Source: Didymodactylos carnosus (Eukaryota > Rotifera > Eurotatoria > Philodinida > Philodinidae). Taken from it: a DNA stretch of 21,917 nt. Where the stretch lies: assembly GCA_905250885.1 (NCBI GenBank), contig CAJNOQ010002985.1, forward strand, positions 1 to 21,917. The letters are read 5' to 3'. Below the pieces are notes generated by a model, which made no database searches, had not been told where the DNA came from, and saw only the letters and a list, made by a program, of their open reading frames with translations. A program made the position numbers and the translations under genes. How positions within the stretch are numbered: the stretch's first letter is position 1; each line of letters starts with the position of its first letter. Below are positions 9,357 through 16,355 of this stretch, in pieces.

Positions 9357-9425
9357 GTAAACCGTTTAAAGCACTAAACCTCTCCATTTAAATTTACCAT
9401 AACATATAGTACATAACTTTTTCTC

Positions 9426-9432
9426 TATAAAA
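9426..9432 (+). promoter_or_regulatory. TATA-box-like TATAAAA
   Basis: TATAAAA lies about 120 bp before the 53-bp repeat and about 170 bp before the small open frame at 9602. It could drive a transcript through that repeat, but no known start element accompanies it. Confidence 0.2.
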
Positions 9433-9544
9433 CTCTTGCCATCTTACAGACATAGTAGAAACAACACAGACCCCGTCGTTCAGTTAGTTATAGATATTCC
9501 TTTTTGCTGATCTCCTAATCTGTTAAAACTGCAATTTGAACATT

Positions 9545-9597
9545 TCTTCTGAGCGAAATTCAAGTTTTCAATAATTAAATAAGTGCTAACTAAATAA
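9545..9597 (+). repeat. 53-bp direct repeat, copy 1
   Basis: Matches 12555-12607 with one substitution (AATTAAAT against AATCAAAT). It begins TCTTCTGAGCGAAATTCAAG and ends AGTGCTAACTAAATAA. Flanks on both sides differ. In each copy a short open frame starts soon after (ATG at 9602 and 12642). GCTAAC followed by an AG also resembles an intron branch point and acceptor. Confidence 0.85.
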
Positions 9598-9601
9598 AAT
9601 C

Positions 9602-9799
9602 ATGAGAAGACGAATTTTAGAAGATGTAATGGGCAAGGATTTAATGCAGAATAGATTAATTAATGCGGCTGTTTTGAAACCTTTCATTTGGATACTTCGA
9701 CCTGTTTATTCGGTCATTTTCAACATACTAACAACAAAAAACAGCAACATAACCTATACATGGCTCTTTGTTTTCTCTGACATGCATGGAAACATGTGA
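9602..9799 (+). CDS. Doubtful small open frame, 65 codons
   Basis: ATG lies 4 bp after the 53-bp repeat. The first 28 residues (MRRRILEDVMGKDLMQNRLI onward) look protein-like, with balanced charged and hydrophobic residues; the rest is low quality. I recognise no domain. It could be the start of a decayed transposon protein or chance. It is reported only because the other copy of the repeat is also followed by an open frame. Confidence 0.12.
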   Translation: MRRRILEDVMGKDLMQNRLINAAVLKPFIWILRPVYSVIFNILTTKNSNITYTWLFVFSDMHGNM

Positions 9800-9856
9800 T
9801 ACATTCCACAGATCGAAAGAAGAAAAACACAGAAAAGCAAGACCCCTATTTTTATA

Positions 9857-9874
9857 ATCTCAAACGTTTGAGAT
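9857..9874. repeat. Perfect 18-bp palindrome
   Basis: ATCTCAAACGTTTGAGAT reads the same on both strands. It lies about 40 bp beyond the stop codon of the minus-strand endonuclease relic that ends at 9916, so it could be a 3' end structure of that retroelement or unrelated. Confidence 0.6.
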
Positions 9875-9915
9875 AAAAAACCTTGACAACATTATCTAAG
9901 CCCATTGTTGTTATT

Positions 9916-10245
9916 CTATTTGGCAGTGTCCGGTGGTATCATTCTTTTGTCACCCATTATCCTTGTTAATAATTCTCTTCTTATTCCGTTTGGAAAGATG
10001 TAAAGAGGTATCGATCTGTCTGTACCGTTCAGTACGGGTGTCTTTGCTCGTATCATCAGTGATTCTTTCACTAGAAGCCGGTACCGATGTTGCTCTGTTA
10101 CAAGAATTTGAAAATCGTCACTCGTCATCGTGTGTCCTGTTGATGAGTAGTGTTTTGCGATGGCTGATTGAGCTGTACACGGTTTCAAACTATCAGTTGT
10201 TTTTGTCAGCGTCGCTAATGCTTCATCGAGATCTTGTTGAGGCAC
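9916..10245 (-). pseudogene. GIY-YIG endonuclease C-terminal relic (Penelope-like)
   Basis: Minus-strand frame of 109 residues ending in TAG at 9916-9918. The frame stays open about 50 bases further upstream of 10245. Diagnostic stretches are SAIAKHYSSTGHT (residues about 26-38), DDFQILVTEQHRYRLLVKES (about 43-62) and IRAKTPVLNGTDRSIPLY (about 65-82). This order (Ala-Ile-Ala-x-His, Thr-Gly-His, Lys-Glu-Ser, Leu-Asn) is that of the C-terminal half of GIY-YIG nuclease domains found at the end of Penelope-like and related reverse-transcriptase elements. In that family the Glu supports metal-dependent DNA nicking for retrotransposition. The GIY and YIG segments and the reverse transcriptase are absent, so it is a dead 3' end. 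The exact element type is uncertain. Confidence 0.55.
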
Positions 10246-11071
10246 CTGTCTCGTGGACGGTGGAAGTTTACCTGTTCTTTTTTTTTCGAATTTTGAACAT
10301 GAAAACGCTCAAAAACTCAAATAAAACACAACTTAATATATTTCAGCTTCGATCGTAGAGATTCAATCTTGTATAGGATAATTCGAGAAATCCTGCAGAT
10401 TTCTACAAGAACTTTATAAGATTTCTATATAAGGAGATGATGAGATACGTATAAGAACTTAGCACAATCTTATAAACTTTCTGTAGTACACCGTAAGATC
10501 AGTTGACCTACGACTGAAAACCATGTAGGAGGAAAATAACAAGTCCTATTCACACCAGTAGTTCTCAGTGTTCTATATGTGCGGTTCGATTATCAGAAAA
10601 GTGTTCGAAACTTTTCGCAGTTGCGTAAAGTCGTAACATGTGCTTTGCTAAATGGCCTCGGTTTGCTCTTTAAAATAAAGTAAATACAACCCCTAACGTC
10701 CTCGGCTATGAAGAAAAACAAGTCAAAAGTATGGCAGATAAAACTGAGTACAAAAGTCTACAGGAAACCATCTTTCATATGACTTTCTCAAAAGAAAGTT
10801 TAGGCCTTTCTTAGTTATTGCACAATGTTTTACCCGGTTTTTCGTCAGGAACATGATGCAAAAAAGTGAATTGTTTGAGTCATACTGAGTACGTATCAGG
10901 AATAAAAGAATGTATCAGAACAACTAAATGAGAAGTTCATTAGAGCGATTTGGCGCCAAACTCATGTTTGTAGTTCGCGCCCAACTCTATTTCTGTCGCA
11001 TTTGTCGGGATAATTATAAACAGGACTTCTTTTCAATAATAATGCAAGAAATTTCACGTTTTTCCATTATT
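10246..11071. other. Intergenic, no gene seen; small sites
   Basis: No coding region beyond the upstream extension of the endonuclease relic. An imperfect inverted repeat pairs CTACAAGAACTTTATAAGAT (about 10397-10416) with its relative near 10470-10490. A perfect palindrome TTTGGCGCCAAA lies at 10949-10960 and equals an ideal E2F-type site, but no gene is placed to use it. Confidence 0.4.
10818..10863 (-). repeat. Foldable dispersed element, copy 3
   Basis: On the minus strand it reads TTGCATCATGTTCCTG, a 9-nt loop, then CCGGGTAAAACATTG. The outer stem CATGTT/AACATT and the unpaired TAA are kept, and the inner stem is CC-G/CGG with a changed loop. It is the most diverged of the three copies. 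Confidence 0.55.
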
Positions 11072-11079
11072 TTTGAGTA

Positions 11080-11934
11080 GGTCATGGGAAGCTAAAATCA
11101 CTTCGTTCTAAAATCACATTTTCACCATTGAGCATTTTGTAACTGGAGCCTCTACGTCAAAATAGCTTTAAACAGAGCTTTTAAAGTTAAAAATATGTTT
11201 TAGAATAAAAATCTAGTTATATTTCGGCTGAAAACGATATTTTCAAAACGATACTACAGATGACAGTAGTGTGCACTGCAGTTTATTATGTTTCTATCTG
11301 GTATATATAAATATACAGAAAATTTCTTTTCCATCTCGGCTTTAATACCCCCTCTCTGTGACTGCGTAATATCTGAACAATATTCTCTTTATCGACAAAA
11401 TGAAACAGAACAACGTTTTCTTCGTTCTGTTTACTTTTCTTCTTTCGATAGAAACGAACGATCAGACACGTGCAGTTGTATTAAATATATTACATATTCA
11501 CTGATCGACGTTCTTGTGGGTATTCTTGTAAGATTTTTGCCTCTTGTTTTTTCAGACAAGAATCTTGTAAAATATTTTATGTGTATTTTTATCACAGGAA
11601 TCTTGCAGGAAATCGAGCTCTTGTGAATTCAGACAAGAATTCGTCTCGCCAATCTTGTATGAACTTACAAGAAAGCGATTTCCTGCAAGATTCTTGTGAT
11701 AAAAATACACGTAAAATATTTTACAAGATTCTTGTCTGAAAAAACAAGAGGCAAGAATTTTACAAGAATATCCACAAGAACGTCGACCAGCGTTCAGATA
11801 CGCAGTAATTTCTCTCGATGAAAATTCAAACATGCAACGATAAATCATGGACTGTTTCTGATTGGTCGAAAATCGTCCATGGTACTGTAAAATTATAAGT
11901 GATTTTAGAAAGTACTTTTAGCTTCCCATGACCC
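11080..11934. mobile_element. Foldback MITE, about 855 bp, with 8-bp duplication
   Basis: The ends are inverted: GGTCATGGGAAGCTAAAA at 11080 against TTTTAGCTTCCCATGACC ending at 11933, with looser matching over about 47 bp including TTCTAAAATCAC. Both sides carry TTTGAGTA (11072-11079 and 11935-11942), an 8-bp target duplication. With one mismatch it could be 9 bp, which would suit Mutator-like elements; 8 bp suits hAT. The middle is a nearly perfect inverted repeat (11505-11615 and 11676-11786) rich in CTTGT/ACAAG. Open frames inside are artefacts of the palindrome. No transposase is seen. Confidence 0.8.
11505..11786. repeat. Internal foldback of the MITE, 111-bp arms
   Basis: Arms 11505-11615 and 11676-11786 are equal in length and nearly identical as reverse complements, with only a few substitutions, around a 60-bp loop. 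Short ACAAGAAT and TTCTTGT units recur in arms and loop. Transcribed, this would make a long double-stranded hairpin. Confidence 0.85.
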
Positions 11935-11942
11935 TTTGAGTA

Positions 11943-12554
11943 AAGCAAGTGCTCTACGTAGAATTTTAGGTATGGTAGCCATCTTGGATTTCTATTGGTT
12001 AGCGTACGAAACGAATAAAATAAAGGTACGTAGACACGAGCGCTCTATAAATAAATTAAAAGGATCGGAGCTGAGCATTTCAGTACAGTAAGAGAAAAAT
12101 ATTCTGAATCGAACTGTAGATTCAGATTTTCCACACCAGCTGGCTGGCTGGGGTCCCATATCCAATAAGCACAAAATTCTCTATCGACTGGTATAGCGGT
12201 TCAAACTTTCGAACAAATCCAAGAGATAAAAATTAAAAATTTTTTATTTAACTTTTTGCAGGCAGCTTAACAAACATATTTTACCTTTCTGCGAAACTTG
12301 ATATTCCTAACCAATGCATGAAACTGCATCAAACGATTTCCTGAAATCACCGGAAAAAATTTTCTTAATATTGACAGTGAGGGATGTGTCTGAACCGTAA
12401 AGTTTTTTTCGAAAAGCTTTCGCTAAAGAATTCGATACACAATTTCTAATTATTTCGATGGAGTATACTGTAATAAATCAGCCTTCTTTTTATTTTTCTC
12501 CATTCTCGCTACCACGTTTCATGCTACCATATTTTTTTGCTTTTATTTAAAGTA
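11943..12554. other. Intergenic, no gene seen
   Basis: AT-rich, with no recognisable coding, RNA or transposon-end signal. Confidence 0.4.
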
Positions 12555-12607
12555 TCTTCTGAGCGAAATTCAAGTTTTCAATAATCAAATAAGTGCTAAC
12601 TAAATAA
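12555..12607 (+). repeat. 53-bp direct repeat, copy 2
   Basis: Second copy of the repeat at 9545-9597, one substitution apart. It is followed by TTTTTAG and, at 12642, an ATG. The two copies bracket about 3 kb that includes the endonuclease relic and the foldback MITE. Confidence 0.85.
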
Positions 12608-12641
12608 TAAATTTTTAGGAAAAAACTCAACAATATTTAAA

Positions 12642-13093
12642 ATGTTTCTATTTCAAAATAAAATAAAAGCCAAATCAAGACCATATCTAAGAGTCTCAGT
12701 TGAGAGCACTTGCGAGCAAACAACACGCAGATCAAACAAAAAGGGTGCAAGCGTTTCGTTTTGATTTCAGAATAAGAATATATAATGACGAGCAGAATCA
12801 AAAATAAATCATCAACGATCGACTTAATCTGATGTAGTAGATAAAACGGACCGTGAGCGCAATTACAAAAGCTGATAGGCGTACATGACAGATTCAATAA
12901 CGATTTGCATAAAAATCAAGAGAAAAATTCTGTCCTGAGCAATAGTTCGAATGTAGATCTTTCGAATGATGGGTCGCTTAGAAAAAACATTGAATCTCAC
13001 GTGGCGTCGCCAGCAGATTTAGATATTTTCTCGAATGAATTTAGTAAATCAAAAGAATGCGTCACAAAGCGTGAACTACACTGTTTATTTTGA
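12642..13093 (+). pseudogene. Possible unrecognised coding relic in two pieces
   Basis: Piece 1 runs from ATG 12642 to TGA 12762-12764 (40 residues, starting MFLFQNKIKAKSRPYLRV, lysine/arginine-rich). Piece 2 is an open stretch from about 12850 to the TGA at 13091-13093 whose residues include LHKNQEKNSVLSNSSN and later ESHVASPADLDIFSNEFSKS, hydrophilic and serine/asparagine-rich like a disordered protein region. The two are in different frames with stops between. I recognise no domain. Their position after copy 2 of the 53-bp repeat is the only contextual hint. Chance is a real alternative. Confidence 0.15.
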
Positions 13094-13468
13094 ACTTGAA
13101 AGCTTGTATTTATACTTAATCTGTTCGAAACTTGAATTCATGTTTGGAAGAAGACAAAACACTGCTTTGCACTGTCAAAAAAACACGCCTGTTATTTTAA
13201 GTATACATAAAACCCCATAATACATAAAGCATCGGGAAGCTCCTAGAAAAATTGATTAAAATTATCGTCTTTAGATAAAAGCTAGTAGTTTACGATTAGA
13301 TTCTAAAGGTATTAATAACTGGTCCCTTAACGCGATACTGATAGGGCATTATGCATAAAGAGTACAAGAGCACGTGAAGGATCGGCAGACCAAAAGGGCA
13401 AGGGGGGGTAAGAACAGGCACCTCTAGGTCTACTCGATTATGCGTAGGGATCGAGCTATACATCTCTA

Positions 13469-13717
13469 ATGTTGGAATCACACCAGGAGGCATCTTATAT
13501 AAATATCTGCAAAGTCACCTACCAACAAAGTCTCGAAGACATTGCCACTCGCCTGCAGCAAGCAGCCACTAAGGTAAGCCCACATTATAGGACAAACCAC
13601 CAAGGCACGTCTTACCAGAGGCACAAGGCAATCAGTAGGCAGAGGTGTCACAACGAAGGCCACTTAGGGCTAATCGTTAAGTTCATTTTCTACCGGTACG
13701 TTCTCGAGACTGAATGA
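13469..13717 (+). pseudogene. Possible gag-like zinc-knuckle relic
   Basis: An 82-codon frame in a locally GC-richer patch (about 13380-13690). It contains a helix-like stretch QSLEDIATRLQQAATK (residues about 19-34) and, near residue 56, RQRCHNEGHLG. Retroelement nucleocapsid knuckles have the pattern Cys-x2-Cys-x4-His-x4-Cys; here only Cys-His-Asn-Glu-Gly-His-Leu survives and the first and last cysteines are missing. A decayed LTR-retrotransposon gag is a guess from this motif and from the unlike base composition. No reverse transcriptase or terminal repeats are visible nearby. Confidence 0.25.
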
Positions 13718-13828
13718 ACAAAAACAGAAGTTAACTGTCTACTTGACTTCTTGTGTGTTAGCCTGATGCAATCCGATGGAGAACCTACTTTTAAATTAAG
13801 TTCGCTTTTACCATTTATCTATGATTCG

Positions 13829-13843
13829 TGTGTTTAACACACA
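13829..13843. repeat. Short inverted repeat near the cassette
   Basis: GTGTGTTTAACACAC, 7-bp arms around a central T. It lies about 90 bp outside the left arm of the inverted repeat bracketing the monooxygenase. No function can be assigned. Confidence 0.4.
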
Positions 13844-13932
13844 TGTGCTTGTTTCTTATTTTACAAGCAACAAGTACTAGCAACGAAGTCACACTTCATT
13901 TAATCCCTCTATCCTTCTATTAAGGTCATAAA

Positions 13933-14203
13933 CCTGTGGCATGTGTATACTGCTCGAAGGATAGAACTTATTTATTTTAGTATTGATCCAGTAATAGTAA
14001 TACTGCCACGTACTATCACTAAATAATAGTATTACAAAAACCGATATTGATGCGGTTAAAATGTTACTTTGATGCAAACATGAACGGAAGAACTTAGAAT
14101 GGGCCTACGTTGTTCTTTTCTTCTATATAACGAAAAAATTTTATAGTGTAATACGTGCCTTTGATACGAGAGATATTAGCTTTTCTAGTCACACATGAAT
14201 GAT
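13933..14203 (+). repeat. Left inverted arm flanking the monooxygenase
   Basis: The inner about 215 bp (from TACTATCACTAAATAATAGT near 14014 to GAATGAT at 14203) match the reverse complement of 15693-15890 with few substitutions. The outer part shares CCTGTGGCATGTGTATACTG at its edge but carries an extra AT-rich segment. The arm ends 96 bp before the start codon and includes TATATAA (14124-14130) pointing toward the gene. Confidence 0.9.
14124..14130 (+). promoter_or_regulatory. TATA-like box upstream of the monooxygenase
   Basis: TATATAA, about 170 bp before the start codon and inside the left inverted arm. The mirrored copy in the right arm would point back toward the gene on the minus strand. 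Whether it is the functional promoter cannot be told from sequence. Confidence 0.3.
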
Positions 14204-14299
14204 GTCGTTTTGAATATTCTGTTGGTTAGAGGGAAAAAGTAAAATGCTTCACAATCAAGATTAAACTATTCAACTCGTCAACAGTCCTCCATTATCCCT

Positions 14300-15607
14300 A
14301 TGAACACGGATGTAGATGTTTTAATTGCTGGTGGTGGCATTGGTGGGCTTGTAACGGCACTTTGTTTACACAAAGCAGGTTTTAGCGTTCAGATTTATGA
14401 AGCATCACTAACTCTCAAATCGCTGGGAGTTGGCATTAGTATTCAGCCACACGGTATTAAATTTCTTTATGAACTTGGTTTAGCTGAAGATTTAGATAAA
14501 TTGGGTATACGCGCAAGAGCTACACAATACTATTCAAGAAATGGACAATTCATTTATGAAGAGCTCCGGGGTCTGGAAGCTGGATATAATTGGCCTCAAT
14601 ATTTTGTTCATCGTGGTGACCTGCAACTGTTACTCTGGAAACATGTACTAGAAAAAGTCGGAAAATCAAGTGTTGTACTAGGACACAAACTTATTGGTTT
14701 TGAATCTTTTGCAGAACATATTGAAGTGAAGTTTCTAGATCGGAGCAGTAATGAAATAGTAAAAAAGAGTGCAAAATTACTGATTGGAGCTGATGGTATA
14801 AATTCAACCGTACGGACTATTTTATACCCAGATGAAGGTCCACCTGTTTGGAGTGGTGTTGCAATGTGGCGGGGAGTTCAACGCGTAGATAAACTGTTTT
14901 TAGATGGACGAACAATGTTACTGATGGGTAATCCAAATCGACGAAAAATGGTTGTTTATCCAATTAATGCAAATTCAATTTGTTGGCTTTGCAATGTTCG
15001 TCTAGATGGACCGGGCGCAAAATTACATAAAACTGCAGATTGGAATACTATTGGACGAGTTGAGGATATATTACCACTATTTGAAGAAATGAAAATTGAT
15101 TTTTTAGACATATCTAATATGATTAGAACAACGGAGAAAGTATGGGAATTTCCAATGACAGACCGAGATCCACTTCCTAAGTGGACACACAATCGTGTTA
15201 CTTTACTTGGAGACGCTGCACATCCTATGTATCCTATTGGAGCAAACGGTGCTGCACAAGCTATATTAGATGCACAAGCTTTAGTTCAATGTTTTCAAAG
15301 GTACGGTCCAACAGTAGAAGCGCTCGAAGAGTACGATAATATTCGCCGTACTGCAGCTACTGCTGTAGTTACTTCAAATCGTCAAGGAGGACCCCAGCAA
15401 GTTTTGAGAATTGTCGATGAACATTCACCAAATGGTTTTAAAGACATACGTGATATAATTTCAAAAGAAGAAACGGACGCAACATTTAACGAGTATAACC
15501 GTTTAGCGGGCTTTGATCCAAATTTACTGAACAACGAGCCCAATGTATTTCCTAACGATGAAACAGGAAAGAATACACTTGCGAATGACAAGCAAAAAGA
15601 ATCATAA
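14300..15607 (+). CDS. FAD-dependent aromatic-type monooxygenase, intronless
   Basis: 435 residues, complete. It belongs to the class A flavoprotein hydroxylases, which use NAD(P)H and oxygen to hydroxylate (usually aromatic) substrates, probably in the cytosol. Seen: an N-terminal Rossmann FAD site DVLIAGGGIGGLVTAL (6-21) with the ribose-binding Glu34; HRGDL at 104-108; the DG motif GADGINSTVR (163-172); and the second FAD motif LLGDAAHPMYPIGANG (302-317). No signal peptide or membrane segment. The closest families by motif are 3-hydroxybenzoate 6-hydroxylase, salicylate hydroxylase and PhzS-like enzymes; the substrate cannot be chosen. The start is the first ATG after an in-frame TAA. No intron interrupts it, and A/T-ending codons match the surroundings, which fits an old bacterial acquisition adapted to its host. 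It sits between inverted arms, next to a related pseudogene. Confidence 0.93.
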   Translation: MNTDVDVLIAGGGIGGLVTALCLHKAGFSVQIYEASLTLKSLGVGISIQPHGIKFLYELGLAEDLDKLGIRARATQYYSRNGQFIYEELRGLEAGYNWPQYFVHRGDLQLLLWKHVLEKVGKSSVVLGHKLIGFESFAEHIEVKFLDRSSNEIVKKSAKLLIGADGINSTVRTILYPDEGPPVWSGVAMWRGVQRVDKLFLDGRTMLLMGNPNRRKMVVYPINANSICWLCNVRLDGPGAKLHKTADWNTIGRVEDILPLFEEMKIDFLDISNMIRTTEKVWEFPMTDRDPLPKWTHNRVTLLGDAAHPMYPIGANGAAQAILDAQALVQCFQRYGPTVEALEEYDNIRRTAATAVVTSNRQGGPQQVLRIVDEHSPNGFKDIRDIISKEETDATFNEYNRLAGFDPNLLNNEPNVFPNDETGKNTLANDKQKES

Positions 15608-15668
15608 TTTGCACTTCTGTACATGGAAAAACGACGGAGTTGACACTATATATACAGATGCCCGCATA

Positions 15669-15674
15669 AATAAA
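15669..15674 (+). promoter_or_regulatory. Polyadenylation signal AATAAA
   Basis: Canonical AATAAA 62 bp after the stop codon, just before the right inverted arm begins. It supports a eukaryotic, polyadenylated transcript for the monooxygenase. Confidence 0.5.
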
Positions 15675-15692
15675 ATGTTTCAAGGAACTAAC

Positions 15693-15942
15693 ATCATTCA
15701 TGTATGACTAGCAAAGCTAATATCTCTTGTATGAAAGGCACATATTATACTATAAGATTTTTTCGTTATATAGAAGAAAAGAACAACATAGGCACATTCT
15801 AAGTTCTTCCGTTCATGTTTACATCAAAGTAACATTTTAACCACATCAATATCGGTTTTTGTAATACTATTATTTAGTGATAGTACGAGGTAGTGTTATT
15901 ATTACTCTGTCTATTCTTAGATCAGTATACACATGCCACAGG
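15693..15942 (-). repeat. Right inverted arm flanking the monooxygenase
   Basis: Reverse complement of the left arm. It begins ATCATTCATGTATGACTAGC, 85 bp after the stop codon, and ends GTATACACATGCCACAGG. It is shorter than the left arm because of an indel in the outer part. No transposon-like terminal motif or target duplication is evident outside either arm. Confidence 0.9.
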
Positions 15943-16000
15943 GATGGCATTTCATGAATGGATTACTGAACACTAATATGGATGTTGTAAGTGTAACACA

Positions 16001-16355
16001 AACAGATTAGCAGATGGAAGAATATGGAAAGAGTTAAATATTCGTTTCAATGGTATGTAGTTCACTGAGGAGCCATTTATTGAAAAATCTATATCTCCTT
16101 TAAGAAGTTAGTTATTGAACTAATGCAGTATAAGAGTTTGTTTAGCCGGAGATGCTCCTCATATAACACCAAGAAGCGGTACGAAAAATTTAAATTTAGA
16201 TACTGCTGATGTTCGTACCTTGGCTGATGTATTTCTTTGCTGGTATGAATCTTTAAGCGATATAAATAAATTAAAAAACTATTCCGAAGCATGTTTAAAT
16301 CATACACGAAAACATTAAGAATTTATTTCACTTCGAAGGTGTTTTCTGTCTTAAT
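16001..16355 (+). pseudogene. pobA-like: 4-hydroxybenzoate 3-monooxygenase fragment (PobA-type)
   Basis: One frame encodes, in order, RLADGRIWKELNIRF, then EEPFIEKSISPLRS, then CLAGDAPHITPRSGTKNLNL followed by DTADVRTLADVFLCWYESL, then YSEACLNHTRKH. These match the second half of p-hydroxybenzoate hydroxylase: the Asp-Arg-Ile-Trp segment, the Leu-Arg-Ser strand, the AGDAAHI second FAD motif and the Lys-Gly-Leu-Asn-Leu helix. The normal enzyme (about 390 residues) makes protocatechuate from 4-hydroxybenzoate. In-frame stops lie at 16058, 16109, 16121 and 16316, with no frameshift between the first and last. The N-terminal half is missing; the next thing upstream is the right inverted arm, so the rearrangement probably truncated it. 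Confidence 0.85.

Larger units (their letters stand above)
8419..9363. mobile_element. 945-bp non-autonomous element with 8-bp duplication
   Basis: It is flanked by perfect 8-bp direct repeats GTTTAAAG at 8411-8418 and 9364-9371. The ends are inverted over about 100 bp (8426-8519 against 9263-9356). Each end starts 7 bp in with an array of a 15-bp motif, which independently supports the boundaries. An 8-bp duplication fits hAT or P-type transposases. No transposase is encoded, so it would need one supplied elsewhere. The outermost 7 bp (GCTGTCC against GGTTTAC) match poorly. The interior holds a hairpin-bearing tandem duplication. Confidence 0.8.

Noticed and set aside
9933..10358. 141-codon plus-strand frame
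   Set aside because: It is antisense to the GIY-YIG relic, whose residues match a known domain; the plus frame has no motif.
10949..10960. Perfect E2F-type site TTTGGCGCCAAA
   Set aside because: A 12-bp match without a gene downstream is weak; kept only as a note in the intergenic entry.
11288..11848. Overlapping open frames of about 100 codons on both strands
   Set aside because: They lie within the foldback MITE and mirror each other because the DNA is palindromic; no domain is visible.
14956..15624. Minus-strand frames inside the monooxygenase
   Set aside because: Shadows of the real plus-strand gene.
13933..15942. Cassette as a classical DNA transposon encoding its own transposase
   Set aside because: The only gene between the arms is a flavin monooxygenase, and no target duplication is visible beyond the arms.
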